A stretch of DNA of 51,682 bases. It comes from Verrucomicrobia bacterium UBA1200 (GTDB taxonomy: Bacteria; Verrucomicrobiota; Kiritimatiellia; RFP12; UBA1067). Positions within the stretch are counted from its first letter, which is position 1. Every line of letters starts with the position of its first letter. Below the pieces are notes generated by a model. That model did not search any database. It had not been told where the DNA came from and was given only the letters and a program-made list of their open reading frames with translations. The stretch covers positions 1 to 51,682 of the forward strand of contig DBXY01000055.1 of the NCBI GenBank assembly GCA_002309765.1, given 5' to 3'. Positions 27,201-35,033 of this stretch are shown here, piece by piece. Made by a program: the position numbers and the translations under genes.

Positions 27201-28934
27201 TTAAAACACATTCGCCGATTTATTCAGGAACGTGAACATCCCGGAATCGTCAACCTCCAGAACCCCCATGTCGCGGCGCAACTCAAGGTCGCTCATAAAC
27301 CACGACACCAAAGCGTTGCACAACGAGTTGCGGGCGGAAAGCAGCGAACTCTCCGCCTCCAGAATATCACGCATCGAAGAACGGCCGGACTGTTGGAAAA
27401 GGTTGTTGCTCTCAACCCGCAACTCCGCCACCTTCATCTTTTCTATCGCGTTTTCATAAGTGGCGCGCGCCGCGATCAACGACAAAATATCGTTGCGCAC
27501 GGTCTTCTTAACATTGTCTTCCTTTTCCTCCAACGTACGCTTCGACTGTTCCAGAGCGATCAACTGATTTTTAAAGGCGTTCCGTTCCGCACGGCGTTCC
27601 CACGGCAGATCCATGTTCAGCGAGGCATCCCACAGCTCTTCCCCGTTGAACCCGCCGCTGCCGGTCGAACGTTTACGGTTGAATGACGGCCCGCCGGTCA
27701 GGGTAAGATCCGCCTGCAAGGCGTCGGCTTTGATCTTGACGTTGCGCGCGACATCCTCCAGCTCGCAACGCGCCACATAGATATCGTGGCGCTCTGTCAA
27801 CGCGATTCTGCACATTTCAGATTCGCTCGGATACCCCTCCAACGGATCATCCGACCCGGTACGGATCTGTTCCATGAACTTCTCAAGCCGAGTCAAATCG
27901 TTCATGTCCAACTCGACCTTGCCTTCCGGCGGCAACCCGACGATTACTTTGAAATTGTCCAAAAACGCCTGGTAATCCTTACGGGTTGAAATCTCGCTCT
28001 CTTTTGCGGTCAGCAGATCGTTCAACGCCTGGTCTTTCTCAATCCGGTTCATGCGCCCGGCCTTGAACATCATCTCCGCGCGCTGGCTGTTCAACCGCAA
28101 ACGCTGCTGGTTGTCAAGGGAGTTCTTGGCCACCTGATAAGCCTTCAATACGCGGAAATAGGCATCCGCGACACTCACCGCGTAAGTCTGGCGGTAGTGT
28201 TCGAAATTCCGAATGGCGTAAACCAGATTGCGCTCCGCCTGCGTGAGCGACTCCATCACCACATCCTTACCCGCGCCCCGCATCAATGGTATGGCCACCG
28301 AAAAATCCCCGTTGAACGCCACTGATCGCCAATCGTCACGCAACAGGCTAACCAGATCCAACGCCAGCGCCCCGGCTACTTTAGCGCCGTTGGAGAACAC
28401 CTTTGACGCGCCGGCCTTGCCGCCTCCGCTGGCGGTTTTTGCGTCCAAATCGCCATCTAAAGCCGACAGTATCAACCCGGAAAAAGTGGTCTCAAACTGG
28501 TGCTGCTCATAGTCGAGACTTAACGCCGTTTTGAAAATAGTCTCTTTGTGGTTTTGGTACGGACGGTCGTTCCGCGCCGCAATCGCCAGCGCGGTCCGCA
28601 AGTTAAGATACAGCACTCCGTTGGTGACCGTCAGGTCACCAGTTTCTGGAATACGCGGAAACACCACCCGCTGGTCGCCGCGGGCTGCGGCCAGCATCGC
28701 TACCCGGAGCGTCAACGCATCCGCCGGACGCGCCACATCGAACTCGTTGGTCCGTCCCGTCTGCCGCTGCCAAAACTCAGTGGCCAGCCGAATGCCGGCC
28801 TCGTCCGCCTCGGTTACCGCCCGCTCGGGCGTCATGCAGGCCACTGGCAAAAGCGCCAATAGCGCGCAAAAAACACCACAAGACAGTTTTTTCCACTGCG
28901 TTCTAGAAAAAATTCCGAAAAAAAACCGATTCAA
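27201..28934 (-). CDS. TolC-like outer membrane efflux protein, probable lipoprotein
   Basis: The protein has about 577 residues. A promoter at 28963-28991 would start the transcript near 28956, so the frame extending to 29033 cannot be fully translated. The best start is TTG at 28934 (or GTG at 28937), behind a GGGGG ribosome site at 28942-28946. The N-terminus (NRFFFGIFSRTQWKKL, then CGVFCALLALLPVACMT) is a signal peptide ending at a Cys, suggesting lipidation, although -3 is Pro instead of Leu. Two long helical hairpins with alternating charge (for example YQVAKNSLDNQQRLRLNSQ and LIALEQSKRTLEEKEDNVKK) give the TolC/outer-membrane factor fold. No membrane-fusion or pump gene is adjacent. 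It heads the four-gene (-) run. Confidence 0.8.
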   Translation of the reverse strand: MNRFFFGIFSRTQWKKLSCGVFCALLALLPVACMTPERAVTEADEAGIRLATEFWQRQTGRTNEFDVARPADALTLRVAMLAAARGDQRVVFPRIPETGDLTVTNGVLYLNLRTALAIAARNDRPYQNHKETIFKTALSLDYEQHQFETTFSGLILSALDGDLDAKTASGGGKAGASKVFSNGAKVAGALALDLVSLLRDDWRSVAFNGDFSVAIPLMRGAGKDVVMESLTQAERNLVYAIRNFEHYRQTYAVSVADAYFRVLKAYQVAKNSLDNQQRLRLNSQRAEMMFKAGRMNRIEKDQALNDLLTAKESEISTRKDYQAFLDNFKVIVGLPPEGKVELDMNDLTRLEKFMEQIRTGSDDPLEGYPSESEMCRIALTERHDIYVARCELEDVARNVKIKADALQADLTLTGGPSFNRKRSTGSGGFNGEELWDASLNMDLPWERRAERNAFKNQLIALEQSKRTLEEKEDNVKKTVRNDILSLIAARATYENAIEKMKVAELRVESNNLFQQSGRSSMRDILEAESSLLSARNSLCNALVSWFMSDLELRRDMGVLEVDDSGMFTFLNKSANVF

Positions 28935-28962
28935 CACTAATCCCCCATAAATAAACGCGGAT

Positions 28963-28991
28963 ATTATACAAAAAACCGGAGGCTTAAACAA
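28963..28991 (-). promoter_or_regulatory. Strong promoter of the TolC-like gene run
   Basis: On the minus strand TTGTTT (28991-28986), a 17-bp spacer and a perfect TATAAT (28968-28963). The predicted start is near 28956, with a leader of about 20 nt. The promoter decides the start codon of the gene. Confidence 0.75.
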
Positions 28992-29075
28992 GCACGTTTT
29001 ACACTTGGCTTTTAAGAGAAAACCGTTTTCCAAATTATATCTGGGTATCTGGGCTTTGATTCACGGATACCGCAC

Positions 29076-30806
29076 CTAAGGGCCATCGGTTTTCCCGGCA
29101 AGCTTGAAAACAAGTCCTTTAGGCGGCACCAGGTTCTCATAACATCCCGACAAAGAATGCACATTCCCCCGCACCCCGATGCCATGGATACTCTCGCCCC
29201 CAGCGATTTCCATCCAATCCGAAACCGCGTTATCTACCTTATATTGTACCCACACCCCGGTCTCATCGGACGCGAACTCGATCTCCACCGGCACCGGCGT
29301 TCCCACTTTTGCCAGCGAAGCCGGCAAACGCCGCCAGACATTGCCTCTTTCATCATCTTTAGCCAGCACCCAGTAATTGGTTGCCGTCCCCTCCTGCACC
29401 GCGGTCACTGCCGCCGCCGTGCCTTCAGGCGCCAGAGGCGGCTCGGTGAGCGGCAGAAACTCCATCATCGCCGAGATGGTCACATTGGTCTCGGCAGTCT
29501 TCACCGCTTTGTCCGCGTTGAAGTCCAACATCGACAGAGGCTCTTTAACCGCCAAAGAACCCGACGCGAACACCCCGTCCTGCGGATTGCGCCAAACGCC
29601 GCCGAATCTCGTCTCCGCCTGCGGCCAGCCTTCGGCGACCCCGCCGTTGAACCAATCCCGCACCACTCCGCTACGGCGGGGTTTCCACGGAACTGCCGTC
29701 TTGCGCGGCAATCCCATTGCCGCCAGAATCGTATCCCGGTAGATGCGGGCGGAAAAATCGTTGCAATGGTTGATGTTGTTGCCGGTCATGTCGCGGAAAC
29801 GTTTTTTATCCAACACGGCCGAATGCATGGTGTTTACATTCGCGCAGCCGATACGCTTAAACCCGGCTGCCCGGAATTTATCCGCCAGCGCGAACAACGC
29901 CTGCTCGTATTCCGCAAAGAGCTGCCTGCGGGATGAGAAACCCGACGCTTCGGGATTGGGCACCATCGGCGGCACCAACATCACCGTGGTGCGCGGCAGT
30001 GCCGTGTGAATCGCATTCACCGTCGCCTCGATCCGGGCGAAATAGTCGGCGGCGGCCATCGAATCGTTCATCCCGAACGCGATCAGCACAAAATCCGGCG
30101 CATGGGAAATCACCCGCTCCTGTACATTATCGAGCCCCCACTGCGTGGAGGTGCCGCCCACCGCCGTGTTGGTGTACGTCAGGCCCGGATTGCCGGTCGC
30201 CGCGGCGATCTCATCGTGCACCTGTCTCGGCCACCCCGGAATGTACGGCTCAAAACCGATCATTCCCGAAGAGTTGGCGGCCGTTGTGATCGAGTCCCCG
30301 TAGAACAGCGTCTTGCCGCCAATACCCGAAGTGAGTTCCGAAAGCATCGGCTCGAACGCCTTGGCATCGTCCCTGGGTTTCGGACCGTCCCAAGCGTCTG
30401 AATGGCGGTAGGTCACGCACACCTGATGCAGTGAAATCACACTCCCCTCGGAAAAGAACACATAAGCTTTGCCAGGAAGATTGCAGGCGAATCTGCCGGT
30501 TTCGGGGTACCACTCCGCCTCGGTGTAGTACGGCATACGGGTGTTGGCGGTGGGCCGGATCGTGCGGGTCTCGCGGTCGAATGTCCAATCCACCCCCTCC
30601 TGGTATTCGGTCTTGAGATCGAAACTCTTGACGGAAAGTATCTCGTCCGCCTTGTACATCAGGGGTGCGGCATCGTCCGTGCCCATGAACAGCACGGTCT
30701 CGTTGGTCATCACGTTACCCGAAAACAACGGTGGAACTCTGGGGTCGATAGCTAACGCGGTAACCGCCCCCATAACTGCCGCCGAAACCATCATCAATCT
30801 TTTCAT
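29076..30806 (-). CDS. Secreted SGNH/GDSL hydrolase with C-terminal jelly-roll-like region
   Basis: This 576-residue protein has a Sec signal peptide (MKRLMMVSAAVMGAVTALA). The central domain (about 160-360) has the SGNH blocks: block I LFYGDSIT with Ser172, block II Gly in TAVGGTST, block III FGMND with Asn247, and block V His347 in NNINHCND. At the -3 position from His, where Asp is usual, Asn344 stands, although Asp350 is close by. Such enzymes deacetylate or de-esterify glycans. Residues of about 425-570 form a beta-rich region resembling LamG-like domains. It lies 16 bp after a beta-strand-repeat protein and is probably co-transcribed. The N-terminal 150 residues resemble an accessory domain of bacterial SGNH esterases. 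Confidence 0.8.
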   Translation of the reverse strand: MKRLMMVSAAVMGAVTALAIDPRVPPLFSGNVMTNETVLFMGTDDAAPLMYKADEILSVKSFDLKTEYQEGVDWTFDRETRTIRPTANTRMPYYTEAEWYPETGRFACNLPGKAYVFFSEGSVISLHQVCVTYRHSDAWDGPKPRDDAKAFEPMLSELTSGIGGKTLFYGDSITTAANSSGMIGFEPYIPGWPRQVHDEIAAATGNPGLTYTNTAVGGTSTQWGLDNVQERVISHAPDFVLIAFGMNDSMAAADYFARIEATVNAIHTALPRTTVMLVPPMVPNPEASGFSSRRQLFAEYEQALFALADKFRAAGFKRIGCANVNTMHSAVLDKKRFRDMTGNNINHCNDFSARIYRDTILAAMGLPRKTAVPWKPRRSGVVRDWFNGGVAEGWPQAETRFGGVWRNPQDGVFASGSLAVKEPLSMLDFNADKAVKTAETNVTISAMMEFLPLTEPPLAPEGTAAAVTAVQEGTATNYWVLAKDDERGNVWRRLPASLAKVGTPVPVEIEFASDETGVWVQYKVDNAVSDWMEIAGGESIHGIGVRGNVHSLSGCYENLVPPKGLVFKLAGKTDGP

Positions 30807-30821
30807 CGGTTATTATCCCCG

Positions 30822-33458
30822 TCACCGAACGATTATCATTGTACCGCCCACGGCGTAAAGTCCGTCATCAAGCACGCAGAGCGCGCGCCCCATGGCCTTG
30901 GACTCTTCGTCCAGCTTAAACAGCACGTCGGTTGGTCTGTTGCCGACGCCCCAGTCAACAATCTTGCCCGCCCAAACGGGCCGCGCATGGACATCCACCG
31001 TAACGGCCGCGCCTTCGGCGAATGTCACCCGGTTGAGCCCGTTGGTGAAGGCGGATGTGGTTGACCACACCCCTTCGCGCCCGTTAAGATCAAGCGTAGA
31101 CCCGTCCTGCATCGTGCAGCCGTAGAAGTAGTCCGTCGCCGGTGTGAAACGCCCGTAAACGCTCATCCCGCCCTTACCGGTGTTGGTGTTGGCGGTGTAA
31201 GCGGCATAGTAGTCGCCCGCGTCCAAATGTCCGTCAAGCCAGAGCGCCGTTTCAACCCGTAGCGTGGCACCGCGCGCCTGAACATTATTGTTAATACGCC
31301 AGCAACCCGCTCCCTCCAGCGAGAAAACACCGTTGGTAATCACGCCGGCATTGATGAAATGCAGATTGTTGCCTGCCGTAGCAACGGTGAGGCGGTACCC
31401 ACCCATATCGATATGGATCGGCTTGACATCATAGAAGGTGGTGTTGAAGACCGCGTCCAGCGTCGAATCGGCGGTGAGGGTCAAGGTGCCGAGGCTGCCA
31501 AGCCCGGTCTGGTGGTAGCCGCTGTTGCGGAGCGTGCCGCCGTTAAGAACGGTATCGTATAGCCGGTAGTCGCAATTACCCTCGAAATCAAACACGGCGT
31601 CCGGATCGATCACAATACCGGCCCCCGCAGTCATGCCCAGATAACCGTTACTCGCGATGTAAACATACGTTGCGCCGGGACCGCCGTTCATTGTATCCAA
31701 CACACCGGCCGCGACGCGCGTCCCGCCAGCGTAAGTCTGTCCGGGGCGGTTCACCGTCAGTGTGCCGGCGCCTTCCTTGACGAGGCTCAAACTGCCGGTC
31801 AACGCGAGTGATTCGGCGATAGTCTTATTTCCGTCAGCCACCGCAAGGTGCAGCGTACCGGGTTGGCCGGCCGGTGTGACCACCGGCCCGGCGATCAAAT
31901 CGGTGCCAGTCGAGCTGAAGAACAAACTTCCGCTTACCCGGTCAAGCAACCCCACCCGGCCCGCATGCCGAACCGGAATGAAATCCCGTTTCAACTCGCC
32001 GCCCTTCGTCATCTTGAACGAATGGAGATAATAGAGACCCGCCCGCGCCTGTGTGCCGTCATCGGTATGGTCGAAAAGCGCGAGTTCCGTGTTGTCGCTG
32101 TTGGTAAGATTGACCGTAGCATTGCCGAGCGAGGCACCATTCGCGACGTTCACGGCCGACGATGTCCCGTTCGGCGCGGTTCCGGGTGTAATAGTGATAT
32201 GATATCGGGTTCCCGCCGACTGATTGCACAGTCTGGTGTTGCCGCCGAAGAACAGGAACTGATTGTTCGCGAGGATCAAAAGGTAGCGCGAGGAAGTCCA
32301 GCTCTTACAACCGAATACCGTCCGATCCTGCTGTCCCGCTGCAGGCAGAGTCATATCAATCTCCACACCCGTGTCGGTGGAGGGCACAATACCCGTCTTG
32401 ACCATCTGTTTACCGGTGGCCTCCACATATTCGAGCCGGTCATAATCATCCGTCGTGTCGGTGACGGCACCCTTACCGTAGAGGTTTGATAGCGTAAGGT
32501 CATGCCCCGCGAGATCGACGGTACCGTCTATCGCGAGCGTACCGAAGCGGCGCCAGTCGGTATCCGCCTCCAGTGTGCATGTGCCATCGAGGGAAAAACG
32601 CACATCTGCCGCGACCGTCCCGGTGAAACCGTCGAGCGCGGCGCCGGAGGTAGCTTCCACGCGCAGGGCTCCCATACCGGAAAAGCCAGCCGCCGCGCCG
32701 GCAAGGAACGCGCTCTCGTCGCTAACATGCAGGGTACCGTCGAGACGGTTCAGAAGACCCACCGCACCCGTCTCGGGGTTACGCGCCGGCACGAGGTCGA
32801 AACGCATGGCGTTTTGGTGCCACACCTTGAAAGAATAAATCTTGTACTTGCCGCGCTGCGTGCCACCGGTGATACCGCAAATCGACAGTGCCGCATTGTC
32901 GGTATTGGTGAAGTTCACGCCCTTGCATCCAAGCTGAGTGCCGGTTTCGTCATTGAAGAGTATGGCGGCTCCATGCGAGAGGACGAACCGGTAGCGGGTG
33001 TTCGCGGTGTAGGTGGAGATAATCTCACCCGCGCTGAAGAAATACCATTTGTTATTCTCGCACATGCAGAGGAAACGGTGCAGATTCCAGGTATGGGTGC
33101 CGAAAAGCGTGTAGGAGGAATTGGCCGTCGGAGTGGCGACAACTTCAACGATTGTATCAGAATTGGGGATCAAGTCGGTGACGATGCGCTGGGTGCCGTT
33201 GGCCTCCACATAATCCAGGATTTCATAGCGTTTAGAATCGACGAAGCTTCCCGCTCCGGCAATCGCGGCGACACTCAGCGTATGGCCGTTGAGGTCTAGC
33301 GACACCCCATCCCCGACTGTGACCGTCCCTTGCCCGCGCCAGTCGGTATCCGCATCCAAGACAACGTTTTCCGTCAATGTAATGTCGCCCATTACCGCTC
33401 CCGCAGCCAACAACGCCACCGGAAGAAGAATGCGGCCAATTGCCTTTGTCAATTTCAT
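30822..33458 (-). CDS. Secreted protein with duplicated LamG-like domains and autotransporter-type beta-strand repeats
   Basis: This 878-residue protein has a signal peptide (MKLTKAIGRILLPVALLAAGAVMG) and a strong aaggag site. Two copies of a roughly 190-residue module are visible. The first begins YEILDYVEANGTQRIVTDLIP (about 70) and the second YDRLEYVEATGKQMVKTGIVP (about 340). Each ends in a D-(L/F)-(V/I)-P-(A/V)-R motif followed by GLL(N/D)R. Strand-turn repeats follow (SLVKEGAGTLTVNRPGQTYAGGTRV, about 560-590), like those of autotransporter passenger domains. No C-terminal barrel, LPXTG or PEP-CTERM signal is evident, and the protein ends in GLYAVGGTMIIVR. It is probably exported and glycan- or surface-binding. 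It is co-transcribed with an SGNH esterase. Confidence 0.75.
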   Translation of the reverse strand: MKLTKAIGRILLPVALLAAGAVMGDITLTENVVLDADTDWRGQGTVTVGDGVSLDLNGHTLSVAAIAGAGSFVDSKRYEILDYVEANGTQRIVTDLIPNSDTIVEVVATPTANSSYTLFGTHTWNLHRFLCMCENNKWYFFSAGEIISTYTANTRYRFVLSHGAAILFNDETGTQLGCKGVNFTNTDNAALSICGITGGTQRGKYKIYSFKVWHQNAMRFDLVPARNPETGAVGLLNRLDGTLHVSDESAFLAGAAAGFSGMGALRVEATSGAALDGFTGTVAADVRFSLDGTCTLEADTDWRRFGTLAIDGTVDLAGHDLTLSNLYGKGAVTDTTDDYDRLEYVEATGKQMVKTGIVPSTDTGVEIDMTLPAAGQQDRTVFGCKSWTSSRYLLILANNQFLFFGGNTRLCNQSAGTRYHITITPGTAPNGTSSAVNVANGASLGNATVNLTNSDNTELALFDHTDDGTQARAGLYYLHSFKMTKGGELKRDFIPVRHAGRVGLLDRVSGSLFFSSTGTDLIAGPVVTPAGQPGTLHLAVADGNKTIAESLALTGSLSLVKEGAGTLTVNRPGQTYAGGTRVAAGVLDTMNGGPGATYVYIASNGYLGMTAGAGIVIDPDAVFDFEGNCDYRLYDTVLNGGTLRNSGYHQTGLGSLGTLTLTADSTLDAVFNTTFYDVKPIHIDMGGYRLTVATAGNNLHFINAGVITNGVFSLEGAGCWRINNNVQARGATLRVETALWLDGHLDAGDYYAAYTANTNTGKGGMSVYGRFTPATDYFYGCTMQDGSTLDLNGREGVWSTTSAFTNGLNRVTFAEGAAVTVDVHARPVWAGKIVDWGVGNRPTDVLFKLDEESKAMGRALCVLDDGLYAVGGTMIIVR

Positions 33459-33585
33459 TACTATGCTCCTTATTACTCGATTCCCAACTGTATGGGACTA
33501 TGCTCCTTCACACTTATCGTCATGTCTCGGCGGAAATTCACAATAGCCACCCGCACGACACCCTTTCCATCGTTAAAACGTTATA

Positions 33586-33614
33586 ATAATACCATTTTAT
33601 GATTCCCAAAACAA
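33586..33614 (-). promoter_or_regulatory. Promoter of the LamG-like/beta-repeat protein and SGNH genes
   Basis: On the minus strand TTGTTT (33614-33609), a 17-bp spacer and TATTAT (33591-33586). The predicted start is near 33579, leaving an unusually long leader of about 120 nt. Confidence 0.6.
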
Positions 33615-33639
33615 GGAGAAAAACTTAATCGAGATCTTC

Positions 33640-33737
33640 TCCGCCACATAGTCTCATAAACTCTCCCGTCACATCCCGTATCTGACGGTATTCCTTTCCC
33701 TCAAAATCCCCAAACAAGATTTTCCGCTACATAATCT
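33640..33737 (-). repeat. Three short repeat units upstream of the unknown membrane-protein gene
   Basis: Read on the minus strand, the units are ATGAGACTATGTGGCGGA (33657-33640), GATGTGACGG (33675-33666) and AGATTATGTAGCGGAAA (33737-33721). They belong to the same family, consensus AGAYTATGTRGCGGAA, as three units inside the coding sequence at 34442-34598, but in opposite orientation. The last unit ends 10 bp before the -35 box of that gene. Confidence 0.65.
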
Positions 33738-33747
33738 AATTTTCGTA

Positions 33748-33776
33748 TTGACCTTTTTCGTAAAAACAACTATTCT
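33748..33776 (+). promoter_or_regulatory. Promoter placing transcription start at the start codon
   Basis: TTGACC (33748-33753), a 17-bp spacer and TATTCT (33771-33776). The -10 box ends seven bases before the ATG at 33784. There is no ribosome site, so a leaderless mRNA is predicted. Confidence 0.6.
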
Positions 33777-33783
33777 TTCCGCC

Positions 33784-34842
33784 ATGAACTCAAAAGCACC
33801 CGTTTACAACCTTGAAGTCACCCCGCTAACCCGTTGGCTCGCCGTCGGCTTCGAAACCGCGTTGGGCCTTGCCGACAGCCCCGGAATCCCCCACACCCGC
33901 TGCAGCGAGTTGCTCTCTCTGGCGTGCCTGATCGCCCTCCCGGTGGCGGTGTCGGCCTGCGTCGGCGGTAGCGCGGCGCTATGGCTGATCTGTAAGATCC
34001 TCTCCGCCGCGATTAACCGGATGCGGCGCCCAAAGTATTACGAGCGGGAACGTCTGCGCCGTCGTGAACTGCGCGCCCAACGGCGAAAAATCGCACCGCG
34101 CAGCACGCTGAATCCCTGCCCCACCCCGGAAATCCTGACAGAACTTTGGAAAAACCGTAAGCGTTCAGCGTCAGACATGGTGCGTTTGGGATCGGCACTG
34201 TTGGACCTGGATGCCTACGTGGACAACCGTCTGCAATTCGACACCGAAGGAAAGATCTGCGGGCGCAATCCAGGTGTGAAAGGCTGGCTGTTCGAACATT
34301 GCCCGGACATCTGGGCGCATTACAAGACCGCAATGCGTTACAAACAGCTGGCGGTGAAGCTGCGACAGGCGGCGGGCTTGGCGGATCCATACCCTGCAGA
34401 GGTGGCGCTTGGCGCAGAAGGGACTACAGAGCCGGAGGCGAATGAGACTATGTGGCGGAACGAAATAACGAATCCCGGAGACACATCTCAAGAAAACGAT
34501 ATTATAAAAACATGTGACGGAATGAATAGGGAGAGTGGGCGAGATGCGGGAACGGACAAGATAAAGACAAAAAGTATGTTGAGACTATGTAGCGGAAATA
34601 ATTTTGGCCATATGGACAAAGGAAAAGAATCCTTATCAGGGAAAGAACAAGTATCTTGGAAGAGTCTTGCGCCGGGATGGGAATTTGTACACGGGGCTGG
34701 ACCGGCTAACAATTTGCCGTTGGCCCGGGCTGTAGCAAAGACGGTCATGGATGGCGGTGGCGGGATGTCCGGTCTAATGGCGCGGCTTGACCTGCGACTG
34801 GACGAGAATTTCGGACTGAAAAAAATCGGACCCGCAGGGTAA
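33784..34842 (+). CDS. Unrecognised membrane protein with repeat-containing linker
   Basis: I do not recognise this 352-residue protein. One long hydrophobic stretch (about 43-75, LLSLACLIALPVAVSACVGG onwards) should anchor it in the membrane. A very basic segment follows (RRPKYYERERLRRRELRAQ, 82-100). Residues of about 112-200 look like a folded helical domain (MVRLGSALLDLDAYVDNRL, GVKGWLFEHCPDIWAHYKTAMRYKQLA). Residues of about 210-292 are a polar, low-complexity linker encoded by distinctly A/T-richer DNA carrying three of the repeat units. The last 60 residues return to the G/C-richer style and contain MDGGGGMSGLMARLDLRL. The promoter position favours the ATG at 33784 over 33748. The next feature downstream is the trp leader. 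Confidence 0.65.
   Translation: MNSKAPVYNLEVTPLTRWLAVGFETALGLADSPGIPHTRCSELLSLACLIALPVAVSACVGGSAALWLICKILSAAINRMRRPKYYERERLRRRELRAQRRKIAPRSTLNPCPTPEILTELWKNRKRSASDMVRLGSALLDLDAYVDNRLQFDTEGKICGRNPGVKGWLFEHCPDIWAHYKTAMRYKQLAVKLRQAAGLADPYPAEVALGAEGTTEPEANETMWRNEITNPGDTSQENDIIKTCDGMNRESGRDAGTDKIKTKSMLRLCSGNNFGHMDKGKESLSGKEQVSWKSLAPGWEFVHGAGPANNLPLARAVAKTVMDGGGGMSGLMARLDLRLDENFGLKKIGPAG
34442..34598 (+). repeat. Three repeat units inside the coding sequence, inverted relative to the upstream set
   Basis: The units are ATGAGACTATGTGGCGGA (34442-34459), ACATGTGACGGAA (34509-34521) and AGACTATGTAGCGGAAA (34582-34598). The first is an 18-of-18 inverted match to 33640-33657, and the third is a 16-of-17 inverted match to 33721-33737. 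The three units are read in different codon frames, so conservation is at the DNA level and not in the protein. Confidence 0.7.
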
Positions 34843-34849
34843 TTATTAA

Positions 34850-34878
34850 GTTCAACTTTCGCGAACAACACTTTTTTT
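34850..34878 (+). terminator. Weak possible terminator of the unknown gene
   Basis: A short gttc/gaac stem (34850-34853 with 34863-34866) is followed by a run of seven T (34872-34878). The stem is too short for confidence. Confidence 0.25.
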
Positions 34879-34888
34879 AATTTTATGA

Positions 34889-34918
34889 TTGCCTTTGCAC
34901 ACCTTAATGTGATAAATT
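34889..34918 (+). promoter_or_regulatory. Probable trp operon promoter
   Basis: TTGCCT (34889-34894), an 18-bp spacer and TAAATT (34913-34918). The start would be near 34925, giving a leader RNA of about 170 nt to the attenuator. The -10 box matches only four of six bases, and gataaa at 34911 is an alternative. Confidence 0.4.
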
Positions 34919-34946
34919 ACGCGGTGTTCGAAGGAACAATAGGCTT

Positions 34947-35033
34947 ATGAAAAACGCTTTTAATCAGTTTTATTGGTGGCGCAACTTCGGCTTTTCAGTC
35001 GGAGCGGGGTTGTTTTCACCCATAAGCCGGTAA
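34947..35033 (+). CDS. trpL: trp operon leader peptide
   Basis: A 28-codon ORF (MKNAFNQFYWWRNF at its start) lies between the operon promoter and the attenuator. Codons 10 and 11 (34974-34979) are two adjacent UGG tryptophan codons, preceded by Phe-Tyr. The stop UAA is at 35031-35033. An AAGGA stretch (34930-34934) is a possible, slightly distant ribosome site. As in other trp leader peptides, ribosome stalling at the Trp codons when charged tRNA-Trp is scarce should leave the downstream antiterminator strand (35002-35014) free. The peptide itself needs no function. The fit of position, Trp codons and matching RNA strands makes this a strong call. Confidence 0.88.
   Translation: MKNAFNQFYWWRNFGFSVGAGLFSPISR

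Larger units (their letters stand above)
33459..33783. other. 325-bp divergent intergenic region with two promoters and repeats
   Basis: No normal gene lies here. The minus-strand gene has a promoter at 33586-33614 and a leader of about 120 nt. That leader contains a 12-bp direct duplication of its ribosome-site sequence (AAGGAGCATAGT on the minus strand, 33460-33471 and 33497-33508) and a possible 16-codon ORF. The plus-strand gene has a promoter at 33748-33776. Three repeat units (33640-33737) lie between the promoters. Confidence 0.6.

Noticed and set aside
29033..29034. Longer start (29033) for the TolC-like gene
   Set aside because: The extra 33 codons overlap the TATAAT promoter and contain an atypical Cys-rich sequence. 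The TTG/GTG at 28934/28937 has a GGGGG ribosome site and a normal signal peptide.
33784..34842. Calling the unknown gene a plasmid replication or partition protein with iterons
   Set aside because: The repeats are iteron-like in size but irregular in spacing and partly inside the coding sequence. The protein has a membrane anchor and no replication-initiator motif.
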